NCBI GenBank assembly: GCA_934757855.1
Contig: CAKVLR010000002.1
Coordinates: 362,242 to 426,241, forward strand
Length of the DNA: 64,000 nt
From: an uncultured Clostridia bacterium
GTDB taxonomy: Bacteria; Bacillota; Clostridia; Christensenellales; UBA1242
Direction: 5' to 3'
Under the pieces are notes generated by a model that ran no database searches, was not told where the DNA came from, and saw nothing but the letters and a program-made list of their open reading frames with translations. The first letter of the stretch is position 1. Each line of letters begins with the position of its first letter. Positions 23,787 through 32,030 of this stretch are shown one piece after another. A program made the translations under genes and the position numbers.

Positions 23787-24710
23787 ATGGCAACTTGGAT
23801 AATCGTATTGTTAGTGCTTGCAGTCGTTGCGTTTGTTATCTTAGGTTTTAGTATCAAAGTAGTTAGGCAATCGACCGCAATCGTAATTGAGCGTTTGGGT
23901 AAATTCCACCGCGTATTAGAAACAGGTATTCGCTTTATCGTGCCTTTTGTGGACCGCAAAGCAGGAGATGCAATCAGTCTAAAAGAACAGGTGCAAGACT
24001 TTAAACCGCAACCTGTAATCACAAAAGATAATGTTACTATGCAAATCGACACAGTGGTTTATTTTCAAGTAACAGACCCAAAAGCATACACTTATGGTGT
24101 AGAGCGCCCTATTTCAGCGATTGAAAATTTAACCGCAACTACTTTGCGTAATATCGTTGGTGAGTTGGAATTGGACGGCACACTCACATCGCGCGACACT
24201 ATCAATAGCAAAATGCGTGCCGTGCTTGATGAGGCAACTGACCCATGGGGTATCAAAATCAACCGTGTAGAACTTAAAAATATTTTGCCTCCAAAAGATA
24301 TTCAACAAGCAATGGAAAAACAAATGCGTGCCGAGCGTGAGCGCCGTGAAGCAATTTTGCGCGCCGAAGGTGAAAAACGCAGTAGTATTTTGGTAGCAGA
24401 AGGTGAAAAAGAAGCAGAAGTATTGCGCGCGGAAGCAAAGCGTTTGGCTTTGATAAAAGAGGCTGAGGGTACAGCAAACGCAATCAAAATGATTGTAGAT
24501 GCAAAACCAGACCAAGCCTACCTTACGCTAAAAGGTTATGAAGCACTTGCACAAGTCGCTGACGGTGAAAGCACAAAATTAATCGTGCCTACCGACATCG
24601 CAAATATTACTAGTTTGCTTGCTAGTATGAAAGAAGCGCTTACAATTCCAGAACCAGCAGAAAAGAAAACAGCAAAGTCCCAAGAAAAAACCGACCAAAA
24701 AACAAAATAG
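23787..24710 (+). CDS. SPFH/stomatin-family membrane protein (QmcA/YbbK-like)
   Basis: 307 residues. An N-terminal membrane helix (WIIVLLVLAVVAFVILGFSI) is followed by the SPFH domain (IVIERLGKFHRVLETGIRFIVPF...VTMQIDTVVYFQVTDPKAYTYGV) and a long charged coiled coil (AMEKQMRAERERREAILRAEGEKR). The class matches QmcA/stomatin-like proteins, which oligomerise at the membrane and control protease or lipid-domain function. Paired with NfeD upstream. AAAGGAG before the ATG. A Lys-rich tail ends the protein. Confidence 0.93.
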   Translation: MATWIIVLLVLAVVAFVILGFSIKVVRQSTAIVIERLGKFHRVLETGIRFIVPFVDRKAGDAISLKEQVQDFKPQPVITKDNVTMQIDTVVYFQVTDPKAYTYGVERPISAIENLTATTLRNIVGELELDGTLTSRDTINSKMRAVLDEATDPWGIKINRVELKNILPPKDIQQAMEKQMRAERERREAILRAEGEKRSSILVAEGEKEAEVLRAEAKRLALIKEAEGTANAIKMIVDAKPDQAYLTLKGYEALAQVADGESTKLIVPTDIANITSLLASMKEALTIPEPAEKKTAKSQEKTDQKTK

Positions 24711-24754
24711 ACAAAAAATATGACTTTAAATAAAATACTTTAAAGTATAAATAA

Positions 24755-24786
24755 AAAAAGAACTCCGTTTTATCGAAGTTCTTTTT
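24755..24786. terminator. bidirectional terminator
   Basis: AAAAAGAACT / AAGTTCTTTTT hairpin between convergent genes. Confidence 0.75.
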
Positions 24787-24790
24787 AATT

Positions 24791-25114
24791 TTAAGCAACG
24801 CCGTTTACAACATTTACCATTGCGTGGAAAGTGTCTGGGAAGAATTGGAAAATTACCGCAAGCGCAATCAAAGCGTAAACCACAATTTGAATGATTAAGT
24901 TGCGTTTTATCGCAAATTCAACAAGCACAAGACCGCAAATAATCAATGGACCATAGCGCATAATCATACTAAGAATTGTCATCACAACGCTGTCGCTAGG
25001 AATAAATGTCCAGTTCGCGTTAATCGCAAAAACCACATACGCCAAGATTACCACAAACGCCAAAAGTTTGTTTAAAAAGTCAAAAACCTTGCTCAAAGAC
25101 TCACCGATAGCCAT
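24791..25114 (-). CDS. Small membrane protein, three helices
   Basis: 107 residues, almost all hydrophobic: helices at about 14-34 (LLAFVVILAYVVFAINA), 44-66 (MTILSMIMRYGPLIICGLVLV) and 71-91 (LIIQIVVYALIALAVIFQF). GGAGGG before the ATG. No charged catalytic motif. Family not recognised, function unknown. Confidence 0.7.
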   Translation of the reverse strand: MAIGESLSKVFDFLNKLLAFVVILAYVVFAINANWTFIPSDSVVMTILSMIMRYGPLIICGLVLVEFAIKRNLIIQIVVYALIALAVIFQFFPDTFHAMVNVVNGVA

Positions 25115-25271
25115 ATATTACCCTCCGTTAGTTTATAATTATATTATTATATAAATCAATTAAAATTGCAACTTATTTTATACAATTTCGCGAAAAAGTT
25201 GATTTTTTGTCGTATTTTCACCAAATATAGCGGTCTTGCATATATAATTTTATAAATTTTAGGAGGAAAAT

Positions 25272-25583
25272 ATGAATTTTGGCGTGCCATATAGAGGGAC
25301 TCCGCAACCGCGCTCGGGGCAATATTTTACCAAAAATGAGTTGATAACAGCCGTTCGAGAAGATATAATCGGTGAGTTGGAAGCGATAAATCAATACAAT
25401 GCACACATTGTTAGCACAGATAACGAACTTGCTAGGCGCGTTTGGGCGGATATTCGTGATGAAGAACGAGTACATACAGGCGAATTGATAACGCTATTAA
25501 ATCAACTTAGCCCAGATGAGTTGCAAAAACTCCAACAAGGGCAGGCGGAAGTAGAAAAAATAATGCGCGAACTAGGATTGTAA
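25272..25583 (+). CDS. Ferritin-like di-iron protein, half-ferritin (EncFtn-type)
   Basis: 103 residues with two long helices. DIIGELEAINQYNAHI and then WADIRDEERVHTGELI give the E-x-x-Y and E-x-x-H metal-ligand pattern of half-length ferritin-like proteins such as encapsulated ferritin, which dimerise to form one four-helix site. It starts MNFGVPYRGTPQPRSGQYF, a conserved N-terminal segment in Clostridia homologues as I recall. There is no encapsulin gene nearby. A role in iron oxidation or oxidative defence is inferred. AGGAGG before the ATG. Confidence 0.75.
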   Translation: MNFGVPYRGTPQPRSGQYFTKNELITAVREDIIGELEAINQYNAHIVSTDNELARRVWADIRDEERVHTGELITLLNQLSPDELQKLQQGQAEVEKIMRELGL

Positions 25584-25590
25584 ATCAAAG

Positions 25591-25618
25591 CATATTGATT
25601 AATTTCAATATGTTTTTT
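25591..25618 (+). terminator. terminator of the ferritin-like gene
   Basis: CATATTGA / TCAATATG hairpin followed by TTTTTT. Confidence 0.75.
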
Positions 25619-25763
25619 ATTTGCAATTTTATTACCGATAAAAAGTAATTATTTTAAATAACATTTTATTTAATTGTGTAATCACATACCGCTATTAAAC
25701 ACAAATTCAAAAAGTGTCATATTTTTTCATTTTGTGCAAATAATGGCTATTTTGGTATATTTA

Positions 25764-25772
25764 TGGTATAAT
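25764..25772 (+). promoter_or_regulatory. extended -10 promoter of the 25804 gene
   Basis: TGGTATAAT at 25764-25772, 31 bp before the ATG. Confidence 0.5.
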
Positions 25773-25803
25773 TAACTAATAATTCTAGTAATTTGGGGAT
25801 ATA

Positions 25804-27390
25804 ATGAGTAAACAAAAAATTTTATTTTCTTATATAAAGGATAGCGAATATATAGATTTAGTTGCCGACAGATTAGCGCAAGATTATGCTGAAAACTATA
25901 CGATAAACAAACTCGATTTAGCGACAGAAGTAAACGCTAGTGCGCCTAAAAAATGGGCAACCTTTGTAGGCAACCTTAGTAAAAAGCAAAACGCAATGTG
26001 TGGCACAAGCAAGTTTTTATATAGTAGTTGTTTTTATATAAAATCTAAAAAACGAATGAGATTTGTTTACCGAAAATTCTATAAAAAATATGTAGAAAAT
26101 ACAATCAAAATTTACCAGAATTTCGCCCCAGATATTATATTTAGTACGCATTATTTCACTTCATTTTGCGCACTAGAATATAAGCAAAAATTCAATCAAA
26201 ATGTAAAGATTATTACCTATTGTGCAGATAAAAATGTCAACAAACTTTGGGACAACCGCGTGCAGTTGTTTTTGGTAAATAACAAGCAGGCGTGGATTCA
26301 AGCAATCGGCAAGCGCGGATTTTGCCCAGCGTGTGTCGAAAATATTTGCGGGGGCGAGAGCGAAAAGTTTATTTTTGATGAAAACGCCATAGAGGTAAAG
26401 CAAAAGCCATACGAAATTGCCGAAAAACTTGCAAAGCAAATCACCGCGCAAGCGGATAGGCAAGAGATATGCGTAACCGATGATTTGTACAAAAATATGC
26501 TATACGAACTCGCACTTGCGGGCAAGTTTAATAAACTCACAACTCCTACAAATTACCAAACAGCCTTAAACCCTAAAAAATACAATTACTTCAAAAAACG
26601 CGGATTTTTCTTTAAGTGCTGGCGAGGGATATTAAAAGGCATAATCAAAATTTTGGGTCCAGTGCTAGATTTCTTTGCTTTTGGGTTAAAAATTGAGGGT
26701 CGCGAAAATCTAAAAGGTATCAAAAGCGCGGTGACATTTAGCAATCATATTCATTATGTCGATGCATTGTGGAATTTGCAAGCACTGACACACAAAAAGA
26801 ATGTCTATATCACGGGCGGTCCGCACAATATGAAAAAGGGTTTCAACGGTGAATGTTTGCTTGCGGGTGGATTTTTGCCGTTGCCAACCAACCTAAATCA
26901 AACCAAAGAATTTGATAAACTTATGGCGCAAATTGTCAAAAATGGCGGTTTTGTGCATTTTTACGCAGAGCAGTCGTTGTGGTTTCGCTATGAGCAGTCT
27001 AGGCCACTCAAAAAGGGCGCGTTTCACTATGCTAGTAAAAATAATGTGCCAGTTGTGCCTATCGTAATCCTTTTTAAAGAAAGCAAATTCCGCCGTAAGA
27101 AAAAAGTTATATTGAAAATTTGCAAGCCAATTTATCCAGATAAAAATCTTTCACAACGCGAAAATTGCGAAATGATGCAAAAAATAGGTCAACAAGTTTA
27201 CGACAAAACAATTATAGACTTTTATGGTTACGATGCGGAAACTTACGTGCACAACAAGATAAATTTACCAAAAACGCAAAATATTATTAAATTTGAAAAT
27301 AAATTAAATAATGAAAAAATCAGCGAAAATCAATCACTAAATACGCAAAAAAATGAAAGCGCAAAACAATCTAAATCAAATATATCGTAA
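25804..27390 (+). CDS. MGDG-synthase-like / PlsC acyltransferase fusion
   Basis: 528 residues with two parts. The first 250 have the shape of the N-terminal domain of MGDG-synthase-type glycosyltransferases: IYQNFAPDIIFSTHYFTSF and VKIITYCADKNVNKLW match the PDxIxxTHxF and xDxxxHxxW pattern. From about 285 on it is a PlsC acyltransferase: FSNHIHYVDALW (NHx4D with H315 and D320), then FVHFYAEQSLWFRYEQSRPLKKGAFHYA (cut for length) and VPVVPIVILF. The tail (470-528) is Lys/Asn-rich. Probably a peripheral membrane enzyme of glycerolipid synthesis. The GT half lacks its C-terminal sugar-donor domain. Confidence 0.72.
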   Translation: MSKQKILFSYIKDSEYIDLVADRLAQDYAENYTINKLDLATEVNASAPKKWATFVGNLSKKQNAMCGTSKFLYSSCFYIKSKKRMRFVYRKFYKKYVENTIKIYQNFAPDIIFSTHYFTSFCALEYKQKFNQNVKIITYCADKNVNKLWDNRVQLFLVNNKQAWIQAIGKRGFCPACVENICGGESEKFIFDENAIEVKQKPYEIAEKLAKQITAQADRQEICVTDDLYKNMLYELALAGKFNKLTTPTNYQTALNPKKYNYFKKRGFFFKCWRGILKGIIKILGPVLDFFAFGLKIEGRENLKGIKSAVTFSNHIHYVDALWNLQALTHKKNVYITGGPHNMKKGFNGECLLAGGFLPLPTNLNQTKEFDKLMAQIVKNGGFVHFYAEQSLWFRYEQSRPLKKGAFHYASKNNVPVVPIVILFKESKFRRKKKVILKICKPIYPDKNLSQRENCEMMQKIGQQVYDKTIIDFYGYDAETYVHNKINLPKTQNIIKFENKLNNEKISENQSLNTQKNESAKQSKSNIS

Positions 27391-27428
27391 AAGAAAATCT
27401 CACTAGTAATACTAATGAGATTTTATAT

Positions 27429-28742
27429 TTATTTTTCATTTTTTAAGTTTTTTACAACTGCTTTTGATTTTTTCGCCTCAGCTACTTTTTCCTTTTTGGC
27501 TTCTTTTGTCTTTTGTTTTTTAGCAGTCTTTTCATCTACCGCTTTATTTTCTTTGGTCGCTTTTTGTTGTTCAGGCGCGCTTTCTTGTTTTTGTTGTGCA
27601 ATTTTTTTAGCTGGCTTTTGCTCTACTTCCATTTCAGTAATTTCCTTTTTCTTGCGCTTTGGAGCAATTTCTAATTCAATTTCAGCACTAGCGGTTTTTG
27701 CTTGATTTTTCGCTACTTTTTGAGGCACGATTTGGTCTTTTTTGGCACCCTCAATCGCGCGTTTAAGTTCTTCTTTTTCGTGCGCCAAACGCTTTTTCTT
27801 TTCCTCTTCCGTTTCTGGCGCTTTTTCTTTTGCCTTAGGCTCTTTTTCTAGTGTTTTTGCAGATTTTTCTTGCTTTAATTGTTGTTTCAATTCTTTCGCT
27901 TTTGCCTTGTTTTCAGCCTTTTCTGCTTGTTCTTTTCGCTTTTTCAAATTTTCAATTTCTTGCTTCTTTTCACGCTCTAATCTAGCGATTTCAGCATTGC
28001 GCTTGTTTTCTACCTTCGCCTCTTTGCGGTCTTGTTTTTCTTTTAACTTTCTAATTTTTGCCAAAAGTTTTTGCTCGGCTTTTTTGCGTTGTTCGAGGCT
28101 CACAGTCTCGACAGGTCTTATATTATTTTTATCAGTAACATTTGCACCGATTACGCTATCAAGGTTGCCTAATTCTTTGTTTAATACCTTGCGTTGCAAA
28201 TCTTCTTCATATTCCACAGCGTGGGCTTGCGCGCGCAATTCAGATTTGTCTAAATTTGGATTTTCGTTTTGCTCTTTGCGTGCCTTTTCGATTGCCTTCG
28301 CTTGCGCACTCTTTGGTGCATCTTTATAAACCTCAGTAGATTTTGAAATCTCAGCATTTACTACATCGCGAAATTGCTCGCGGTTGGCAGGGGACACATA
28401 CACAGATTTAATTTTTTCATTTTCCATATATCTAATCATTATGCGTTGGTGACTTAAAGCAAACGAAGGGCAAACGCTCTCGGCATCGGTCATTGAGATA
28501 ATGTTTTGGTACTCAATCGACTTGCCGAAAATTCCACAATAAATGCATAATTCGTTGCGTGTGATTTCGTAATAAGTGCAGAAATACACGGGCGCAAAAC
28601 CGATTAGTAAAATCGCTGTTAGAGTGATTGCGGGCCACCAAACGCCAGTGATAACCCACACAACAAACATTGCCAAAGTGACAATGCTAAACATTACGAG
28701 GCTGATAAACAACCCATCACCAATTTTAGACTTAAATTTCAT
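27429..28742 (-). CDS. Membrane PH-like (bPH_2) protein with long charged tail
   Basis: 437 residues. Two membrane helices (about 11-55: LFISLVMFSIVTLAMFVVWV, WWPAITLTAILLIGFAPVYF) precede a bacterial PH-like domain (YYEITRNELCIYCGIFGKSIEYQNIISM...VYVSPANREQF), as in YdbS/DUF304 proteins. From about 140 to the end lies a very long Lys/Glu/Ala/Gln coiled coil (KAKAKELKQQLKQEKSAK), unusual for this family, where the protein normally ends after the PH domain. AGGAGG before the ATG. The low-complexity tail may bind nucleic acid or the cell surface (inference). Confidence 0.72.
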   Translation of the reverse strand: MKFKSKIGDGLFISLVMFSIVTLAMFVVWVITGVWWPAITLTAILLIGFAPVYFCTYYEITRNELCIYCGIFGKSIEYQNIISMTDAESVCPSFALSHQRIMIRYMENEKIKSVYVSPANREQFRDVVNAEISKSTEVYKDAPKSAQAKAIEKARKEQNENPNLDKSELRAQAHAVEYEEDLQRKVLNKELGNLDSVIGANVTDKNNIRPVETVSLEQRKKAEQKLLAKIRKLKEKQDRKEAKVENKRNAEIARLEREKKQEIENLKKRKEQAEKAENKAKAKELKQQLKQEKSAKTLEKEPKAKEKAPETEEEKKKRLAHEKEELKRAIEGAKKDQIVPQKVAKNQAKTASAEIELEIAPKRKKKEITEMEVEQKPAKKIAQQKQESAPEQQKATKENKAVDEKTAKKQKTKEAKKEKVAEAKKSKAVVKNLKNEK

Positions 28743-28895
28743 AGAATTGCCTCCTATTTTCTATGCCTTTATATTATTTTACAAAATCAGCAAAAAAATG
28801 TAAAGCAAAATAAAAAGAAAAAACGAAAATACGAAAAAAATACACAAAAAATGCACCTTTAAGCAAAAGTGCATTAAATTTCAATTTTTTAAATG

Positions 28896-29147
28896 TTAAA
28901 ATTTGTCGGTCGATACTTGCTCGTTTCTATTGAGTAAGTAGATTGCGCCCTGCAAACATAGAGCCACGATGAGCCAAATTGCAGAAATTAAAACTAAAAC
29001 ATACACAATGATAGAACCAGCGTTTAGACCGCCAAAAATCCATTCTACAAGGTTAAAGTTAAAGATACCCACAAGACCCCAGTTGATACCGCCTAGTAAC
29101 AAAATAATAAAGGCAATCCAGTTTGGAATAATTAAATTCATTTTCAT
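28896..29147 (-). CDS. DUF378-family membrane protein
   Basis: 83 residues from the ATG with AAAGGAGG upstream; a longer frame to 29180 has no site. IPNWIAFIILLLGGINWGLVGIF is the DUF378 signature (GGINWGLVG) and a second helix (IIVYVLVLISAIWLIVALC) follows, ending with a short charged tail. A small two-helix membrane protein, function unknown in all homologues. Confidence 0.87.
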   Translation of the reverse strand: MKMNLIIPNWIAFIILLLGGINWGLVGIFNFNLVEWIFGGLNAGSIIVYVLVLISAIWLIVALCLQGAIYLLNRNEQVSTDKF

Positions 29148-29258
29148 ACTTTCCACCTCCTTTGAGATTATTTTGAGCAAATTTAATAAAAATATTTGTA
29201 AAAATAATATAAAAAATTTATAAAAAAATGGTAAAAAATAATATTTTGAACAAAAAAA

Positions 29259-29513
29259 TTAATTTTTCAAAATATCAGCGATTTTGCCTTTTATATACAA
29301 CCCGTCTTTGCTAAGCCTTTGAATGGTTAGATTTTCGCCAGTGATTGCGTAATTTTTTTCGCCAATGATTATGCAAATTTTTACGCTAGAAATTTGCGAA
29401 ATTGATAGATTGCCTTGAATATATACGCCATTTCCGCCATAGTTTAATATAGAAAAATTATTTTTGCTTGTTCCGCTCAAACCTAGATTTTTGATAATTT
29501 CATCTACAAACAT
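29259..29513 (-). CDS. yqfC: YqfC/YabP-family sporulation protein
   Basis: 84 residues, a small beta-sandwich of the YabP/YqfC family: FSILNYGGNGVYIQGNLSISQISSVKICI, then NYAITGENLTIQRLSKDGLYIKGKI. In Bacillus YqfC is expressed in the mother cell during sporulation. It is divergent from yqfD here, whereas in Bacillus the two form one operon. AAGGTG before the ATG. Confidence 0.85.
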   Translation of the reverse strand: MFVDEIIKNLGLSGTSKNNFSILNYGGNGVYIQGNLSISQISSVKICIIIGEKNYAITGENLTIQRLSKDGLYIKGKIADILKN

Positions 29514-29585
29514 TTTTGCACCTTTTTTTACTATTCTATTTTTTTTAAATCAATAATATGATATAAAAGGGAAAAGGAGGTGGTT

Positions 29586-30707
29586 ATGAAATTTTGCACG
29601 AATTTTTTGTCGGGCAGTGTAGAGTTAAAAATCAAAGGCGCAAATTTTGCAAACCTCCTAAATACAATCACGCGCGAAGAAATGTTGGTACAAAATGTAT
29701 CAAAAATTGATGATACCACTATGCTACTCAAAATTCGCAAAAATTACCTTGCTAGATTAATTGCAATATTAAATAATAAATGCTATAATTACACCATAAC
29801 ACGCAAAACTGGGCTTTTCCAAAATATAGGTATCGGCTTGGTCGTGGGGCTAGTTTTTTGCGGTATCGCGCTTGCAATTTTGTCTAATTTCTGCTTTGGG
29901 GTAAAAATCAATAGCGACAATGTAGTATTAGTAAAAAAAGTAGAGAAAGTGTTATCGACCCACGATTTCTGTGTGGGTAAAATGTGGGGTAGCGTAAATT
30001 TTGAGCAAATTGAGGCAACTCTTAGGCAAGAAATTGAAGATTTAAGTTTGGTAAATGTCACTAGAAACGGCGCGTATCTTTTTGTCAATTTTTCTAGCGC
30101 AACCCTGCCTATAACTATTGAACAAGAAAATCAGCAGGGCATTTTTTCAAATGTAAATGGCGTAATCTCGCGCGTGTTTGTGAGTAAAGGTACGGCACTC
30201 GTGGGACCAGGCGACACGGTTTCAGTAGGGCAAATGTTGATTGCTCCGTATTTTTTAGATGAAAATGAGGAGCAAGTCGCGTGTAGTGCAAAAGGGGCAG
30301 TTTTTGTCTATGTTTGGCAATCGCAAACGGTCGAGTTTAGTGAAAATTCAATCGAATACGCGCGCACTGGCAAAACGCAAGTCAACCAAAAAGTGATGTT
30401 TGGTAACGACATTTTATCGAGTAAAGAAAACAAAATTTCTTTTGAAACATACGAAACAGAGGAAAAAACAAAATATTTATCAAATATTTTACCTATAAAA
30501 TGTATCTACACTGTTTTTTACGAAACCACACCCATAACCGTTACCAAAAAATTTGCCGATGAAGAAACGGTACTTATTTACGAAGCGAAGCAAAAAGCCC
30601 TAAAAAGTGTAAACGAAAACGAAATACTAGAAGAAAAGCATACTGTATCGCAAATTGGAGAAAAATATTATATAACATATTATCTCAAATTGGAGGTACA
30701 AGTTTAA
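29586..30707 (+). CDS. yqfD: YqfD-family sporulation protein
   Basis: 373 residues from the ATG preceded by AAAAGGAGG. The N-terminal 75 residues contain LKIKGANFANLLNTITREEMLVQNVSK, then a membrane helix (IGIGLVVGLVFCGIALAIL, about 86-106) and a long extracytoplasmic part with repeated FxxVNGxIxRVFVxxGTALVGPGDTV-like motif (GVISRVFVSKGTALVGPGD). These are typical of YqfD, a protein of the forespore engulfment/cortex stage. It begins a run yqfD-ybeY-cdd homologue, as in many Bacillota. The organism is likely a spore former or descended from one. Confidence 0.88.
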   Translation: MKFCTNFLSGSVELKIKGANFANLLNTITREEMLVQNVSKIDDTTMLLKIRKNYLARLIAILNNKCYNYTITRKTGLFQNIGIGLVVGLVFCGIALAILSNFCFGVKINSDNVVLVKKVEKVLSTHDFCVGKMWGSVNFEQIEATLRQEIEDLSLVNVTRNGAYLFVNFSSATLPITIEQENQQGIFSNVNGVISRVFVSKGTALVGPGDTVSVGQMLIAPYFLDENEEQVACSAKGAVFVYVWQSQTVEFSENSIEYARTGKTQVNQKVMFGNDILSSKENKISFETYETEEKTKYLSNILPIKCIYTVFYETTPITVTKKFADEETVLIYEAKQKALKSVNENEILEEKHTVSQIGEKYYITYYLKLEVQV

Positions 30708-30716
30708 GGAGTAAAA

Positions 30717-31211
30717 ATGGAAGTAATTTTAACCAACAAGACCAAATATATTTTGCCAAATGCAAAAATTTTAAAAAAAATAGCAAAAAGTGTATTAAAA
30801 CACGAGGGCTACAAGCCAAACAAGGTGGTAGTGGGTGTATTTTATGTGGGCGAAGATGAAATTCACCAAATCAACAAAGAATACCGCAAAAAAGACAAGC
30901 CGACTGATGTCATCACTTTCCGTTTAGTTGACAATCCAGAAAAATTGCAGTTTACAAAAGCAAATTTTGAGTTCGACTACGATGAGGGTATGAAAGGGAT
31001 TTATATCGGTGAAATCTTTATTTGTGCAGAAGTTGCGGAAGCGCAGTCGCACGAATGGGGACATTCTACAAATCGCGAAGTTGCCGAACTTTTTGTGCAC
31101 GGAATGTTGCATATTTTGGGACACGACCACGAGGAAGAGCAAGAGCGCAAAATTATGAAAGACTGTGAGTTGGTAGAAACAAAACTTTTGGATAAATTGA
31201 TAAAAAATTAA
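30717..31211 (+). CDS. ybeY: Endoribonuclease YbeY (rRNA maturation)
   Basis: 164 residues. HGMLHILGHDHEEE is the zinc site (HGxLHLxGxDH), the family hallmark. EYRKKDKPTDVITFRL and IGEIFICAEVAEAQSHEWGH are further signatures. It takes part in 16S rRNA 3' end processing and ribosome quality control in the cytosol. Ten bases after yqfD and 17 before the deaminase homologue, so one operon. AAGGAG before the ATG. Confidence 0.97.
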   Translation: MEVILTNKTKYILPNAKILKKIAKSVLKHEGYKPNKVVVGVFYVGEDEIHQINKEYRKKDKPTDVITFRLVDNPEKLQFTKANFEFDYDEGMKGIYIGEIFICAEVAEAQSHEWGHSTNREVAELFVHGMLHILGHDHEEEQERKIMKDCELVETKLLDKLIKN

Positions 31212-31228
31212 TATTTTAGGTGCTTTTT

Positions 31229-31612
31229 ATGGATAAAATCGTTATAGACAAGTTGATTGAGAAAGCAAAGCAGGCGGGTGAGCGTGCTTATTGCCCGTGT
31301 AGTGAAATGCCAGTCGGCGCGTGTGTGCTGACCCGTAGCGGTATGATTTTTACTGGGTGCAATATCGAAACAACCGCACTTGCGGGCAGTATCGGCGCTA
31401 TGGAAGTGGCTATCGCAAAGGCAATCAGTGAGGGTGAAAGCAATATCATCGCGATTGCAAGTTATTGCTCAGAGAAAATGATTTTTCCTACGGGTAATGA
31501 GCGCCAGTTTTTGCGCGAGTTTACCGAAAGAGCAGAGATAATTTGCGCCACACAAGATAAAATAGAAACATTTAAAATTCAAGAATTGTTGCCGTTTTCG
31601 ATGAACGATTAA
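31229..31612 (+). CDS. Cytidine deaminase-fold protein lacking all catalytic residues
   Basis: 127 residues. The cytidine deaminase frame is plain: MPVGACVLTRSGMIFTGCNIET aligns with the active enzymes (VGAALLTxxGxxxxGCNIEN), ending QELLPFSMN. But the CAE zinc/proton motif is G56-A57-M58, and the second motif PCxxC is P87-T88-G-N-E91. All three cysteine ligands and the catalytic Glu are replaced. Its position after ybeY is that of cdd in many Bacillota. It is probably a pseudoenzyme kept for a binding or structural role, not a working deaminase. Start chosen at the ATG with TTTTAGG upstream. Confidence 0.85.
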   Translation: MDKIVIDKLIEKAKQAGERAYCPCSEMPVGACVLTRSGMIFTGCNIETTALAGSIGAMEVAIAKAISEGESNIIAIASYCSEKMIFPTGNERQFLREFTERAEIICATQDKIETFKIQELLPFSMND

Positions 31613-31635
31613 ACAAGTTTTTATTTTTTAAAAAG

Positions 31636-31652
31636 TTATCCACTTTTCCACA
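31636..31652 (+). other. isolated DnaA-box pair
   Basis: TTATCCACT (31636-31644) and TTTTCCACA (31644-31652), sharing one base as in the oriC cluster. Not part of an obvious origin. Confidence 0.5.
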
Positions 31653-31702
31653 ATGGTAAATTTGAGAAAATTCTTGTATTTTGTCATTTAATATACAAAA
31701 AA

Positions 31703-31740
31703 TAGGCACTTAACTACTAAAATTAGCGGTTAAGTGCCTA
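31703..31740. terminator. bidirectional terminator
   Basis: TAGGCACTTAAC / GTTAAGTGCCTA hairpin between convergent genes. Confidence 0.8.
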
Positions 31741-31743
31741 AAT

Positions 31744-32016
31744 TTATTTAATTTTACGAATTATGCTTTTTGCTGATTTGATAGGAATAGGGGAAATTTG
31801 TGCGGATAAATTGCGCTCTATTTTGAGTATTTTGGCAGTGCAAGTTTCATTTTTTAACCCCACAGGCACTAGTACCAAATCGCTAATTTTTAAATCTAAA
31901 ATATCAAAAATATACCAGCGTATTGCACCTGCAAGAGAGCCGCCCAAAATCTCCACTTTTGCGAAATCAGCCATTGCCAAATCGCGTATTTTTCCGCCCG
32001 CAAGGGAGTGAATCAT
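31744..32016 (-). CDS. Small beta-barrel-like hypothetical protein
   Basis: 90 residues after the ABC operon; CGGAGG before the ATG and its start lies 14 bases after the preceding stop, so it is the last gene of that operon. WYIFDILDLKISDLVLVPVGLKNETCTAKILKIE resembles the small beta-barrel of PriA N-termini (YxxxxLxxGDLVxVPFGxR). That likeness is weak. No membrane segment. Function unknown. Confidence 0.55.
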   Translation of the reverse strand: MIHSLAGGKIRDLAMADFAKVEILGGSLAGAIRWYIFDILDLKISDLVLVPVGLKNETCTAKILKIERNLSAQISPIPIKSAKSIIRKIK

Positions 32017-32030
32017 ATTTTGCCTCCGTT

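Noticed and set aside
27742..28329. Ser/Phe-rich frame on the plus strand
   Set aside because: Shadow of the Lys/Glu-rich coil of the bPH protein at 27429-28742.
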